Shown piece after piece: positions 34,056-43,336 of a stretch of 64,000 bases of DNA (position 1 is the first letter of the stretch; each line of letters starts with the position of its first letter). The DNA lies in assembly GCA_049613795.1 (NCBI GenBank), contig JBMZCX010000004.1, positions 12,389 to 76,388 of the forward strand. The letters are read 5' to 3'. The translations under genes were made by a program, and so were the position numbers. The notes beneath the pieces are model-generated. The model did no database searches and was not told the DNA's origin. It saw nothing but the letters and a program-made list of their open reading frames with translations. This stretch comes from Thalassotalea_B sp049613795. GTDB lineage: Bacteria; Pseudomonadota; Gammaproteobacteria; Enterobacterales; Alteromonadaceae.

Positions 34056-35333
34056 ATGACTCAACTAAATATTCAATTATTATTAACTGGTAATGAAATA
34101 ATGAGTGGTGACGTTACAGATACTAATTCGGTGATGATCGCACAAGCATTGAAAGCAATAGGCGCAGAGGTTACCAAAAAAACAGCCGTTGCAGATAACA
34201 TTTCACTATTAGTTAGTGAGATATTATCAATTAGCCAACATGCTGATGTACTAATTATTAATGGCGGATTAGGACCAACCGTTGACGACTTAACTGCGCA
34301 AGCCTTAGCTCAAGCCAATAATACTTCTTTAATGCTAAATAAAGAGGCAGAACACCATTTACAACAATGGTGTAATCAAAAAGGTGTTGCACTTAGTAAA
34401 GCCAACTTAAAACAAGCTTTGCTGCCCGAAAATGCTCAAATAATTGCTAACACTATAGGCAGTGCTGTTGGCTTTACCGTAACAATTAACCATTGTGACA
34501 TTTACTGCACGCCTGGCGTTCCCCGAGAGCTGTCTTTAATGTTAGTTCAAAGCATTATTCCTGCTGTGCAAACAAAGCTTCCTGCAACACCAAGTTATAT
34601 TGTTAAGCGTTTTCAAACATACGGCATTGGCGAATCAAATTTACAGACATTAATTGAACAACATTTTCCTATCTGGCCTAAAGATATTGAACTAGGCTTT
34701 AGAGCAAATCGCCCCTTCGTTGAAGTGAAATTAACAAGTAAAAACAATAATGGAGCCGAATTACTCCCGCTTTGGAGTAAAAAGATACAACAGCTTTTAG
34801 GGGCCCATATATTAGATGAAATCAGCCAAAACGAACGCTCAATGCCTGCACATATCTTATCTTTACTTTTTAATAAAAATTTACAAATAACCACAGCGGA
34901 GTCATGCACAGGAGGGTTAATTGCCAGCCAAATAACCTCTATCGCAAATGCCTCAGCAAGCTTTGAAGCGGGCTTTGTTACCTACTCAAATCCCATGAAA
35001 ACAGCATTATTAGGTGTAAAGAAAAGCACTCTAGCTAGGCATGGTGCTGTTAGTCAGGCAGTTGTAGAAGAAATGGCGCTAGGTGCACTAAAACAATCAG
35101 GTGCTGATATTGCCATTGCCGTTTCAGGCATTGCAGGGCCTTCAGGTGGAAGCAAAGAAAAACCCGTTGGCTCAGTATGGATAGCTTGGGGTAGTGCAAC
35201 AAAGATCAATTCTCAATATTTTTGTATAAAAGGAAGTCGTCAAGACTTTCAACACGCAGTAACGTACCGGGCATTAGATCTGACAAGACGCTTTCTTTTA
35301 GATATTACAGATCAACCCTGGTATATAAGATAA
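34056..35333 (+). CDS. cinA: CinA family nicotinamide-nucleotide amidase
   Basis: A 425-residue two-domain CinA. The N-terminal MoCF-like domain (about 1-250) contains TGNEIMSGDVTDTN and INGGLGPTVDDLTAQ, linked to ADP-ribose pyrophosphatase activity. The C-terminal domain (about 260-425) begins with TTAESCTGGLIASQ and contains VSGIAGPSGG, the amidase that converts NMN to nicotinate mononucleotide in pyridine-nucleotide salvage. Length fits full-size CinA. Single gene, divergent from the DUF4097 gene. Confidence 0.93.
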   Translation: MTQLNIQLLLTGNEIMSGDVTDTNSVMIAQALKAIGAEVTKKTAVADNISLLVSEILSISQHADVLIINGGLGPTVDDLTAQALAQANNTSLMLNKEAEHHLQQWCNQKGVALSKANLKQALLPENAQIIANTIGSAVGFTVTINHCDIYCTPGVPRELSLMLVQSIIPAVQTKLPATPSYIVKRFQTYGIGESNLQTLIEQHFPIWPKDIELGFRANRPFVEVKLTSKNNNGAELLPLWSKKIQQLLGAHILDEISQNERSMPAHILSLLFNKNLQITTAESCTGGLIASQITSIANASASFEAGFVTYSNPMKTALLGVKKSTLARHGAVSQAVVEEMALGALKQSGADIAIAVSGIAGPSGGSKEKPVGSVWIAWGSATKINSQYFCIKGSRQDFQHAVTYRALDLTRRFLLDITDQPWYIR

Positions 35334-35567
35334 ATTTTTACAACCTATGTCCAATAAACACGTTAGTATATACAATTCAGTAATTGTTATTTATTGCTTA
35401 GTAAATCAAAAGTTTATATATTTGATGATAATATACTAAAATAAAATAAGTCATTTAAAAGTAACTCACTTTTAAAAAGCATGTTGTAGTCCTACGCAAG
35501 TAAGGATTTTGCCCACGACATATGGCAAAAAAACCGATTAAAATTAGCACATACTTAGGAGTTTATT

Positions 35568-35894
35568 TTGATAGAGAAAAATTATATTACCAGCGGACGA
35601 AATACAATTATCCATAAAATAAGAAAGTTTGACTTAATTATCGTTAATGGTGCTCACCCTGTGGTAATGATCAGTAACCGCGGAATTGGCATATATGAAG
35701 GTCCAGTGCCAAAGAAAAAGTCTGAAGCTAAAAAAGCCTATCAAGATGTTATTGATGTTGCCGCCGTAGACGTTTTTGGAGAAGAAAAAACCCTGCTATT
35801 TGTGCAGGCACTCGACAATAAAGAATATAAAATTGATTATTCAAAAGTAAATACACCAAGCTTTATTAAAGTCCATCAAGATAGTTACATCTAA
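35568..35894 (+). CDS. Hypothetical protein upstream of FapA-like gene
   Basis: A 108-residue protein with a TTG start at 35568, supported by AGGAG at 35557-35561. It has no signal peptide or membrane segment. It begins with a beta-rich part (RKFDLIIVNGAHPVVMISNRGIGIYEG), then a Lys-rich helix (PKKKSEAKKAYQDVIDVAA) and a beta-rich end. I do not recognise the family. It lies 35 nt before the DUF342 gene in the same orientation, suggesting a two-gene unit. The region upstream (35334-35567) is AT-rich and carries no other gene that I can see. Confidence 0.6.
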   Translation: MIEKNYITSGRNTIIHKIRKFDLIIVNGAHPVVMISNRGIGIYEGPVPKKKSEAKKAYQDVIDVAAVDVFGEEKTLLFVQALDNKEYKIDYSKVNTPSFIKVHQDSYI

Positions 35895-35929
35895 GCTAAC
35901 TACAGCAGTAAAGACGGAGTTATATTCTA

Positions 35930-37615
35930 GTGACACAAATCAGTTTAGTGAATAATAAGAAAAATAATATTGATCTTATTATTCAGCCAATAAAAAGCGA
36001 TGTATTAATAACTGAAGCGACAATTCATGAGCTTATTGCCGCTTCAGAATACACATCGCTATATATCAATACTGGCAACGTAAAAAATGCGATTGCAGAG
36101 CTGAATAGTGTCTTAAAACCACTCCAAGCAGGTATGACAGGCCGAGAGATAAAATATCAAGTACTTGAGCGGCGTGACGCATCTATCACAATTGAAATAG
36201 ATTCAGATAAAATGTCAGCAAGCGCTGAAATAGCAACCGCATTAGGGGGAAACCACCTAAGTGCTAAAGCTATTTTAACAGCCGCCCAACAAGCGGGTGT
36301 AGTCAAAGGCTTTAGCAAAGAAGAATTAATAAAGTTAGCACAACTTGCGGCGAAAGAAGTTCCCGGCAGTATAGTGAAGGGTGAAATAGCACACGGAAAA
36401 AACGCCATTAACGGTAAAGACGCCAAAATAAAATTACTCGTACAAAGTGCACAAGATCGTATTTTAAAACCTAAAAAACGTGATGACGGTTCTGTTGATA
36501 TGCGGGATTTAGGTGATATTATTTGTGTAAAAGTAGGAGACCCTCTTGTCCAAAAATTACCTTTAACTGATGGTACTAATGGTTTTTCAGTGACTGGTGA
36601 TCCCCTCCCCCCGGAACCGGGTAATGACATTAATTTATGCGCTGGAAATGGCACTGTTATCAGCCCGAAAAATCCAAACGTTTTAGTATCAACACTTGTA
36701 GGACTACCACGAGTAATTGATAACGGCATGGAAATTGATGAAGTTTATAAAATTAAACAAGTTGATATTAGCTCTGGCCATATAAAATTTGAAGGTAGTG
36801 TGATCATTGATGGTGATGTTTGCGAAGGGATGAAAGTAATCGCTAGCGGTGATATTACTATCGGTGGCTTTGTTGAATCAGCACAGCTTGAAGCTGGCGG
36901 CGATATTACCATAGGCACAGGTATTATTGGTCGCAAGCAAGAAGTAGAAGAAGCCGCTATTACAGATATTGTCATGAGCGTAAACATTAAAGCTAAAGGT
37001 AAAGTCTACGCCAAATATTGCCAATATGCAGAAATATCGTGTGGCAGTTTAAGAATTGAAAATCAATTAATGCACAGTATTATCGATGTTATAGGTAATG
37101 TATGGCTTGGTTCAGCAGAAAAAGCTAACGGTAAACTTATTGCAGGGCATATTTCGGCGGGAACATCTGTTAACGCTGGTATTGTTGGCGCAACTGCGGG
37201 TGGGGCAACCACAATAACCTTTGAAAAACGCTTATTAACTTATTCTGAGAAAATGAAAAGGCTCGATGAACAACTTCAGCAGGAATCAGCTGCGACCGCA
37301 GAGCTCAAAGCCGCACAAAGTAAATTAAAAAAACTACCAAAAGAAAAACAAAATCACGAAATATTGTCTAAGGTGATTTCTACGTATCAGTTTCATGCCA
37401 GACGCATGGGCGAACTTTTAAACGAAAAAGAACAATTAGAAAGTGAAATCCAAACATACATGGAAAGTGTGTACGTTGCGGCAACAGAAAAGCTCTTTCA
37501 CGGTGTAAAAATGACTGTGGGGGATTTTCATGACAGATCAAAGCGTGAGTATGGCCCAAGTAAAATGATCTATAAAGAGCGAAAAATCATTATTGATCCA
37601 ATAGTAAATACCTAA
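35930..37615 (+). CDS. FapA family (DUF342) polymer-forming-like protein
   Basis: A 561-residue protein with GTG start (GGAG upstream). The N-terminal part (about 1-190) is mixed alpha/beta. The middle (about 190-420) is a parallel beta-helix with repeated GxVxI turns such as GSVIIDGDVCEGMKVIASGDITIGG and GNVWLGSAEKANGKLIAGHIS. A coiled coil (about 430-510) follows. This is the DUF342/FapA family, to which Vibrio FapA, linked to flagellar function and glucose signalling, belongs. No flagellar genes are adjacent, so the role is uncertain. Probably cytoplasmic. Confidence 0.85.
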   Translation: MTQISLVNNKKNNIDLIIQPIKSDVLITEATIHELIAASEYTSLYINTGNVKNAIAELNSVLKPLQAGMTGREIKYQVLERRDASITIEIDSDKMSASAEIATALGGNHLSAKAILTAAQQAGVVKGFSKEELIKLAQLAAKEVPGSIVKGEIAHGKNAINGKDAKIKLLVQSAQDRILKPKKRDDGSVDMRDLGDIICVKVGDPLVQKLPLTDGTNGFSVTGDPLPPEPGNDINLCAGNGTVISPKNPNVLVSTLVGLPRVIDNGMEIDEVYKIKQVDISSGHIKFEGSVIIDGDVCEGMKVIASGDITIGGFVESAQLEAGGDITIGTGIIGRKQEVEEAAITDIVMSVNIKAKGKVYAKYCQYAEISCGSLRIENQLMHSIIDVIGNVWLGSAEKANGKLIAGHISAGTSVNAGIVGATAGGATTITFEKRLLTYSEKMKRLDEQLQQESAATAELKAAQSKLKKLPKEKQNHEILSKVISTYQFHARRMGELLNEKEQLESEIQTYMESVYVAATEKLFHGVKMTVGDFHDRSKREYGPSKMIYKERKIIIDPIVNT

Positions 37616-37653
37616 AACCTTTCATTTCTTCGACTACTCATTGATATACGACA

Positions 37654-37672
37654 AGGGCAATAACGTTGCCCT
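37654..37672 (+). terminator. Hairpin after FapA-like gene
   Basis: AGGGCAA/TTGCCCT with loop TAACG forms a perfect 7-bp stem, 39 nt after the stop codon. It lacks a T run, so it is a probable but weak terminator. Confidence 0.4.
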
Positions 37673-37798
37673 ATTCCAGCAATGCACCGTTATATTTATC
37701 ATGATAAGGTGGCGAATCAGGTATGATTGGTATAAGCTCAATTCACGGAGTAAGTACTTTGTAATTTAGATCTCCAGCTAAAGTTGCCTCAGTAAAGG

Positions 37799-38932
37799 CT
37801 AAGTACCTACTAACGCCAATAATATCCCCGCAGCTACTGCTGAACCCAGTACTCCAGCGACATTAGGCCCCATAGCATGCATTAATAAAAAGTTATGCGG
37901 GTTAGCTTCCAAGCCAACCTTATTAGCAACTCGAGCCGCCATAGGCACTGCAGAAACCCCTGCTGCACCAATTAACGGATTTATAGGCTCTTTGCTGTAT
38001 TTGTTCATCACTTTTGCCATTAGTACTCCAGATGCAGTACCAATAGAAAAAGCAACAGCACCTAATGCTAATATGCCTAATGTTTCAACATTTAAAAAGG
38101 CTTCTGCACTTAACTTTGAGCCAACACCTAGCCCTAAGAAAATAGTAACAATATTAATTAATTCATTCTGGGCAGTTGAACTTAAACGGTCAACTACACC
38201 ACATTCACGCATTAAATTACCTAAACAAAACATACCAACTAACGGCGTCGCTGCAGGTAGAAAAAATATAGTCATTAACAATACAGCGAGTGGAAAAATA
38301 ATTTTTTCTACTTTGGTGACAGGTCTAAGTTGTGCCATTACTATTTGACGCTCTTCACTTGTTGTTAATGCTTTCATTATTGGAGGCTGAATAATAGGCA
38401 CCAACGCCATATAAGAATAAGCAGCTACGGCTATTGCCCCAAGTAATTCAGGCGCAAGTTTAGATGCTAGAAATATTGCTGTGGGGCCATCTGCACCACC
38501 AATAATGGCGATAGCCGATGCATCTTGTAATGAGAATTCAAAACCAGGTATTGCATTTAAAGCAATTGCACCAAATAGTGTGGCAAAAATACCAAATTGT
38601 GCCGCCGCCCCTAAAAATAATACTTTAGGGTTAGCAATTAAAGCCCCAAAATCAGTCATTGCGCCTACACCCATAAAGATTAATAGCGGGAAGATCCCAG
38701 TATCAACACCTGCGTAGTAAATATAGTGCAACAAACCACCAACTTCAGAAAAGCCTGCTACAGGGATATTGGTTAGAATAGCGCCAAAGCCCATAGGTAA
38801 AAGTAATAACGGTTCAAAGTTTTTAGCAATAGCAAGAAATAATAATAAGCAACCAACGATCATCATAACCACTTGCCCTGCTTCAAAATTAGCAAGCCCT
38901 GTTGATAACCATAATGTGTTTAATGAATCCAT
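37799..38932 (-). CDS. oadB: Oxaloacetate decarboxylase beta subunit (Na+ pump)
   Basis: A 377-residue polytopic membrane subunit that performs decarboxylation of carboxybiotin coupled to outward Na+ transport. The conserved AIIGGADGPTAIFLASKLAPELLG region contains the essential Asp (Asp203 in Klebsiella numbering). There are about nine to ten membrane segments. It is the last gene of oadG-oadA-oadB, 10 nt after oadA. Family members act on oxaloacetate, methylmalonyl-CoA or glutaconyl-CoA; the alpha subunit here supports oxaloacetate. Confidence 0.93.
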   Translation of the reverse strand: MDSLNTLWLSTGLANFEAGQVVMMIVGCLLLFLAIAKNFEPLLLLPMGFGAILTNIPVAGFSEVGGLLHYIYYAGVDTGIFPLLIFMGVGAMTDFGALIANPKVLFLGAAAQFGIFATLFGAIALNAIPGFEFSLQDASAIAIIGGADGPTAIFLASKLAPELLGAIAVAAYSYMALVPIIQPPIMKALTTSEERQIVMAQLRPVTKVEKIIFPLAVLLMTIFFLPAATPLVGMFCLGNLMRECGVVDRLSSTAQNELINIVTIFLGLGVGSKLSAEAFLNVETLGILALGAVAFSIGTASGVLMAKVMNKYSKEPINPLIGAAGVSAVPMAARVANKVGLEANPHNFLLMHAMGPNVAGVLGSAVAAGILLALVGT

Positions 38933-38942
38933 TTTTTTATAC

Positions 38943-40718
38943 CTACGCTAACGTGATCAATGGGTCACCAACAGCGACAGCGTCACCTTCTTTGGCATTT
39001 ACGGCAACAATTTCACCACCATTAACGGCACGCACTTCCGTTTCCATTTTCATTGCTTCCATAATTAACACCACTTCACCGGCTTCAACTTGGTCACCTT
39101 CATTCACTAATACTTTAAAAATATTACCTGCCAATGGCGCATTTAAAGTTTCACCTGCGCTAACGGTTGCCGACTGCTTTAATAACTCGCCGCCAGCGGC
39201 ATGTTTAACACTGTCAATTGAGCCACCAGGAGCCACAACAACATCATAAACTTTGCCATCAACACTTACTGCATAGTTTTCTGTTGCTGTGCCATTAACC
39301 GTATTTGAAGCTTCGGTTTGCACAGGTTCTTTAGTTGGAACAGGCTCAAATGCATCAGGATTATTTCGATTTTCTAAAAATTTTAACCCTATTTGCGGAA
39401 ACAACGCATAAGTGAGTACATCGTCAATAACGTCATCAGCAAGCTGAATATTTTTTTCGTCTGCAATAGCCGTTAGCTCTGCCGATAATGCTTCAACTTC
39501 TGGTTTCAGTAGGTCAGCAGGACGACAAGTAATGGCTTCACTGCCGTCTAAAACACGTGCTTGTAGTTCTGCATCCACTTTGTCTGCGGTAGCACCATAC
39601 TCACCTTTTAAAACGCCTGCAGTTTCCTTGGTAATAGTTTTATAGCGTTCACCCGTTAGTACATTAAGAACAGCTTGCGTACCTACAATTTGAGAAGTAG
39701 GTGTAACTAATGGGATATAACCCAGATCTTTTCTAACTTTAGGTATCTCAGTAAGCACGTCGTCTAGTTTGTCTGCTGCGCCTTGCTCTTTCAGTTGATT
39801 TTCCATATTAGTAAGCATGCCACCAGGTACTTGTGCTAGTAGGATACGGGCATCAATGCCTTTTAAACTTCCTTCAAAACGTGCATATTTTTCACGTACG
39901 TCTCTAAAATATGCAGCAACTTCTGCAAGTTTAACCATATCTAAGCCGCTATCACGCGCAGTATTTTCAACAATCGAAACAATAGTTTCTGTAGGAGAAT
40001 GTCCATAAGTTTGGCTCATTGACGAAATAGAAGTATCGATAACATCAATGTCCGCGTCGATAGCTTTCATGTGTGTTGCAACGCTTAGCCCTGTTGTTGC
40101 ATGGCAATGTAACGCAATAGGTAAAGCGACGGTTTCTTTTAATCGCCCTATTAACTCTGCTGCGTCATAAGGCTTTAATAACCCTGACATATCTTTAATA
40201 CAAAGTGAATGAGCACCCATATCTTCAAGTTGTTTAGCCATGGTTAACCAACCTTCAAGGGTATGTACAGGGCTTTCAGTGTAACTTAGCGTTCCTTGTG
40301 CATGTGCGCCTACCTTAACTGCGGCTTTAATTGAAGTTTGAAGATTTCGCACATCATTCATTGCATCGAAAATTCGAAAAACATCAACCCCATTAACATG
40401 AGCGCGCTCAACAAACTTTTCAACAACATCATCAGCATAATGGCGATAACCTAATATATTCTGGCCGCGAAACAACATTTGTTGCTTAGTATTAGGCATC
40501 GCCTTCTTTAATGCACGAATACGCTCCCAAGGATCTTCACCTAAATAACGAATACAAGAATCAAAGGTAGCACCGCCCCATGACTCTATTGACCAAAAAC
40601 CGATTTCATCTAACTTAGGAGCGATCGGCAGCATATCTTCTAAACGAAGTCGGGTCGCTAATAATGATTGATGACCATCTCTTAAAACAACTTCAGTAAT
40701 ACCTAATGGCTTTGACAT
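38943..40718 (-). CDS. oadA: Oxaloacetate decarboxylase alpha subunit, biotin-containing
   Basis: A 591-residue carboxyltransferase subunit. The N-terminal domain starts ITEVVLRDGHQSLLATRLR, with metal-binding residues and the Lys region (SLCIKDMSGLL). The C-terminal biotinyl domain carries the biotin Lys in EAMKMETEV (about residue 557), and a Pro/Thr-rich linker joins them. It transfers CO2 from oxaloacetate to biotin, after which the beta subunit decarboxylates it and pumps Na+. An AGGAG site precedes the ATG. Confidence 0.95.
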   Translation of the reverse strand: MSKPLGITEVVLRDGHQSLLATRLRLEDMLPIAPKLDEIGFWSIESWGGATFDSCIRYLGEDPWERIRALKKAMPNTKQQMLFRGQNILGYRHYADDVVEKFVERAHVNGVDVFRIFDAMNDVRNLQTSIKAAVKVGAHAQGTLSYTESPVHTLEGWLTMAKQLEDMGAHSLCIKDMSGLLKPYDAAELIGRLKETVALPIALHCHATTGLSVATHMKAIDADIDVIDTSISSMSQTYGHSPTETIVSIVENTARDSGLDMVKLAEVAAYFRDVREKYARFEGSLKGIDARILLAQVPGGMLTNMENQLKEQGAADKLDDVLTEIPKVRKDLGYIPLVTPTSQIVGTQAVLNVLTGERYKTITKETAGVLKGEYGATADKVDAELQARVLDGSEAITCRPADLLKPEVEALSAELTAIADEKNIQLADDVIDDVLTYALFPQIGLKFLENRNNPDAFEPVPTKEPVQTEASNTVNGTATENYAVSVDGKVYDVVVAPGGSIDSVKHAAGGELLKQSATVSAGETLNAPLAGNIFKVLVNEGDQVEAGEVVLIMEAMKMETEVRAVNGGEIVAVNAKEGDAVAVGDPLITLA

Positions 40719-40730
40719 CTGTGACTACTC

Positions 40731-41003
40731 CTATTTCTTTTTAGTATGTTGCTGACGATACTGACTAACTGCAGCACTAATTGCTGCAACAAGACTCGGT
40801 GAAACACCATCTTCAACTTCTTTTTTAGTCGCTAGTTTACGTTGGGGGCTACGTTCAACAATAGGATCAGGATAGGCTTTAGCTAGTTTTACTAAAACAG
40901 TGTTAATAAAAACAACCAACAGTCCTAAAAAAGTAAAAACAAAGACCATACCAGCAAGCATTAATGTGCCCGCTTCAGTAAAAAGTTGCATTAAGTTATC
41001 CAT
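40731..41003 (-). CDS. oadG: Oxaloacetate decarboxylase gamma subunit
   Basis: A 90-residue subunit from the ATG at 41003 (TGAGAT ribosome site); a start 18 nt upstream is less likely. It has one N-terminal membrane helix (about residues 11-34), then a charged linker and a Gln/His/Lys-rich tail. OadG tethers the alpha subunit to OadB and binds zinc near its C-terminus. It leads the oadGAB operon; 12 nt separate it from oadA. Confidence 0.9.
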   Translation of the reverse strand: MDNLMQLFTEAGTLMLAGMVFVFTFLGLLVVFINTVLVKLAKAYPDPIVERSPQRKLATKKEVEDGVSPSLVAAISAAVSQYRQQHTKKK

Positions 41004-41181
41004 TTTTATCTCATTGAACAAATTATTATAGAATTAGAATAATCACTCCAATAACTAAAAAGCAACTTAAATATCTTAATTTCAGAAAAATAATATTAAG
41101 TCAATAGTACAAACAAACAAAAACAAGTATATATGCAAGTTTTTTTAATATTTATTCACATTAAATATAACAAAAGAAATA

Positions 41182-41191
41182 TTGTATACAA
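41182..41191. promoter_or_regulatory. Palindrome TTGTATACAA, copy 1, upstream of oadGAB
   Basis: A perfect 10-bp palindrome (12 bp with the flanking A/T pair, ATTGTATACAAT), followed by TTAAA. It is about 180 nt upstream of the oadG start. GntR-family repressors often bind short AT-rich palindromes of this shape; the binding protein is unidentified. Confidence 0.5.
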
Positions 41192-41236
41192 TTTAAAATC
41201 TTATTTTTAAAGGGCTAAAATACAGATTATTATATT

Positions 41237-41246
41237 TTGTATACAA
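41237..41246. promoter_or_regulatory. Palindrome TTGTATACAA, copy 2, upstream of oadGAB
   Basis: A second exact copy with the same 3' extension (TTTAA), centred 55 bp from copy 1. Two identical operators at this spacing suggest cooperative binding or DNA looping by a dimeric regulator of the oad operon. Confidence 0.5.
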
Positions 41247-41635
41247 TTTAAGGTAACTATATCCTAGTACCATTTTCATTAATGGAGTGATCTACTTAAT
41301 ACATAAAAATTAAATCAAGCTAAAGGGCTTAATTGACTAATAGTATGTTATTGGAGGGAGAGGGAGAGCAACATCACCTTAGGAAATGTTAACCAGTACA
41401 ATTGAGTAATAATTTAATGAATTGGGTAGTTAGCCATTAGAAGATTAATATATAAAAAAGTTTTTATAGTGAAGAGCTTTAAGAGAATAAAAAGAAGTAT
41501 TGGCCTCTTAACGTTAATAGAGGGCCTTTGCATTTAATGCTTAAAGAGCACCAAAGTTATGCATCAAAAATAAATAAAAGGAAACTAATTAATAAGGTGG
41601 GTATCTATAAAAATTAATTTTAGATATTAAAAAAG

Positions 41636-41666
41636 GGTAAGAATGACTCTTACCCTTTCGTATTTT
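41636..41666 (-). terminator. Rho-independent terminator of the cold-shock gene
   Basis: AAAGGGTAAGA and TCTTACCCTTT around a 5-nt loop form a strong 11-bp stem, with a T run on the minus strand, 28 nt past the cold-shock protein stop. Confidence 0.9.
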
Positions 41667-41693
41667 AATTTACTAATTTATAGCAAGTTAAAA

Positions 41694-41903
41694 TTATAAA
41701 GCAACGATGTTCTCTGCTTGAGGACCTTTTTGACCTTGAGTTACTGTAAACTCAACTTTTTGACCTTCTGCTAACGTTTTGAAACCGTCACCAGAAATTG
41801 CACTGAAGTGTGCGAAAACGTCAGGACCAGATTCTTGCTCGATGAAGCCAAAACCTTTAGATTCGTTAAACCATTTTACTGTACCAGTAGTTTTATCAGA
41901 CAT
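41694..41903 (-). CDS. CspA-family cold-shock protein
   Basis: A 69-residue single cold-shock domain that binds single-stranded RNA or DNA and melts secondary structure. RNP1 is GFGFIEQ and RNP2 is VFAHFSAI. Length and sequence (GTVKWFNESKGFGF, QKGPQAENIVAL) are standard for CspA/CspC-type proteins. AGGA lies 7 nt before the ATG. The long gap upstream could hold a cold-shock leader. Which Csp paralogue it is cannot be decided. Confidence 0.96.
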   Translation of the reverse strand: MSDKTTGTVKWFNESKGFGFIEQESGPDVFAHFSAISGDGFKTLAEGQKVEFTVTQGQKGPQAENIVAL

Positions 41904-42370
41904 AATATTATCCTAAAAATTAAAAATTGTTACTTTGCAATATTACAAAGCGATAGTGCAGGAAGTGTTACTATGACTTATTAATCGGGACGAGCTACTA
42001 CAAATAACGCGGTACGGTGTATATAAATATAGGTCTTACTTTCTAGCTATGGGCATTCTAACTACTATTAATATAGAGTCAAGCAATTTCGCTTTAGTTC
42101 GAGAGGGAAAAACATGGTTAACGCACTTAAATTCTAACTCGAACACGATTGAGTAAGTGTCCCATTACCCCTACCATTTTTCCTTATTCGCTGATTTTTT
42201 GTATATTGCTAAGAAAGCGCCATAGACACATTAATTACCGTAACTCTGACGTAGCTATGAAAGAATCCTTCCCAGTATTTATATGCACTAGCACTTCGAA
42301 TAGCGCTAGCTAATAGATAACTTTAATTTGATTAGTCTTACATCGACAATGGCGATGATACCAGCCCCTG
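41904..42370. other. Non-coding region upstream of the cold-shock gene
   Basis: This 467-nt stretch carries no gene that I can support. It should contain the promoter and leader of the cold-shock gene (minus strand) and the 3' region of the binding-protein gene. Small hairpins are present: CTTTG/CAAAG near 41933-41950 in the predicted leader, and CTAGCACT/AGCGCTAG (one mismatch) at 42288-42309. A temperature-responsive leader is plausible from family knowledge only. Confidence 0.35.
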
Positions 42371-43117
42371 TCAAAGGTAGTTTGTAGTATCCGTAATATG
42401 ATATTTTCGACGTAACTGTTCAACAAATGATTTATTCTCTTTCAAAAACAAATTGAACTCTAAAATAACATGTTCAAACTTAATCGTTGATAATTGATAG
42501 GTATACACTTCGTGAGGTAGTGTTTTATCTACAACCAACTCCCCTTCTTTATCAAGTACTTTGAGATAATGTTTAACAACACTTTGCTCTAAATTCGTGG
42601 CGTCTAAATGACCATGTAATACCTGTTTAACTATGCTTAAAACGGATGTTATTTCTACCAGCTTAGTATTACCGCTAGCAATTAAATCTGTCCACATGGT
42701 GGCATGAAAGCCAAGTAATGTACCAATAGTTTTTATTTCTTCTCGTTTTTTTCCTTCGTCTCCTTTACGAACCATAGTGCCTGAAACTAATTCAACAACA
42801 GGGTCACTAAATGTTAATTTAGAATAAAAATCTCGGCCCTTTTTCCACATAATATTGTCTGGATACCTAAAATCTATCGCTTCTTCTTGGTACCAATAAT
42901 TAATACGTTTGAGCGGTAAAGACAAATACGTGAATTTATACCCTTTAGACTTAGCAAAAGCGTCTAATAATTCTTTGGTATGACTATTTTTAGGAAAATC
43001 ATATAGAGGAAAATAACCTGCATCTTGCACCCCAATAATAAAATGTTGTGCGGACAAGGGCATACAAATGGATGACAAAAATAGATAACTAACAAAGAGT
43101 AACAGCGTTTTTTTCAC
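42371..43117 (-). CDS. Solitary periplasmic substrate-binding protein
   Basis: A protein of 248 residues starting at GTG 43117 (VKKTLLLFVSYLF), which gives a clean signal peptide; an upstream ATG at 43192 would place 25 residues before it. The mature part begins near QHFIIGVQDAGYFPLYDF and has the bilobal binding-protein pattern (FTYLSLPLKRINYWYQEEAIDFRYP, then GTLLGFHATMW). Like the gene at 24661, it has no transporter partner. Divergent from the YebC-family gene. Ligand unknown. Confidence 0.7.
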   Translation of the reverse strand: MKKTLLLFVSYLFLSSICMPLSAQHFIIGVQDAGYFPLYDFPKNSHTKELLDAFAKSKGYKFTYLSLPLKRINYWYQEEAIDFRYPDNIMWKKGRDFYSKLTFSDPVVELVSGTMVRKGDEGKKREEIKTIGTLLGFHATMWTDLIASGNTKLVEITSVLSIVKQVLHGHLDATNLEQSVVKHYLKVLDKEGELVVDKTLPHEVYTYQLSTIKFEHVILEFNLFLKENKSFVEQLRRKYHITDTTNYL

Positions 43118-43336
43118 TTTTTCACTTTCCTTTATTAGAGTTATCGAAAAAGTATATCGCCAAAAAAAACTAAATGCACGAAAAATGATCAATTGACATT
43201 TTCATACTTGAAATTTATCTATTTAATCTTATATGTAATTTATCACCATAATATAAATTAACTGAATACTGGAAAAACAAGCAAATACGCTGTTAAAATC
43301 CACACCAGAAATTACTGCAGACGAGACATATTTAAG

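Larger units (their letters stand above)
41022..41635. other. Non-coding gap between oadG and the cold-shock gene
   Basis: This AT-rich stretch of about 610 nt shows no convincing gene on either strand. The left part holds the probable oad promoter region and two identical palindromes (41182 and 41237). The right part contains a GGCCTCT/AGAGGGCC hairpin at about 41502-41526 and a purine tract (GGAGGGAGAGGGAGAG) near 41353-41368. A small RNA or a leader is possible but not shown. Confidence 0.35.

Noticed and set aside
35460..35545. Possible c-di-GMP (GEMM) riboswitch before the unknown/FapA-like pair
   Set aside because: A short ACGCAAG and nearby pairing (GTCCT/AAGGA) recall GEMM pieces, but the conserved core and the second stem are missing.
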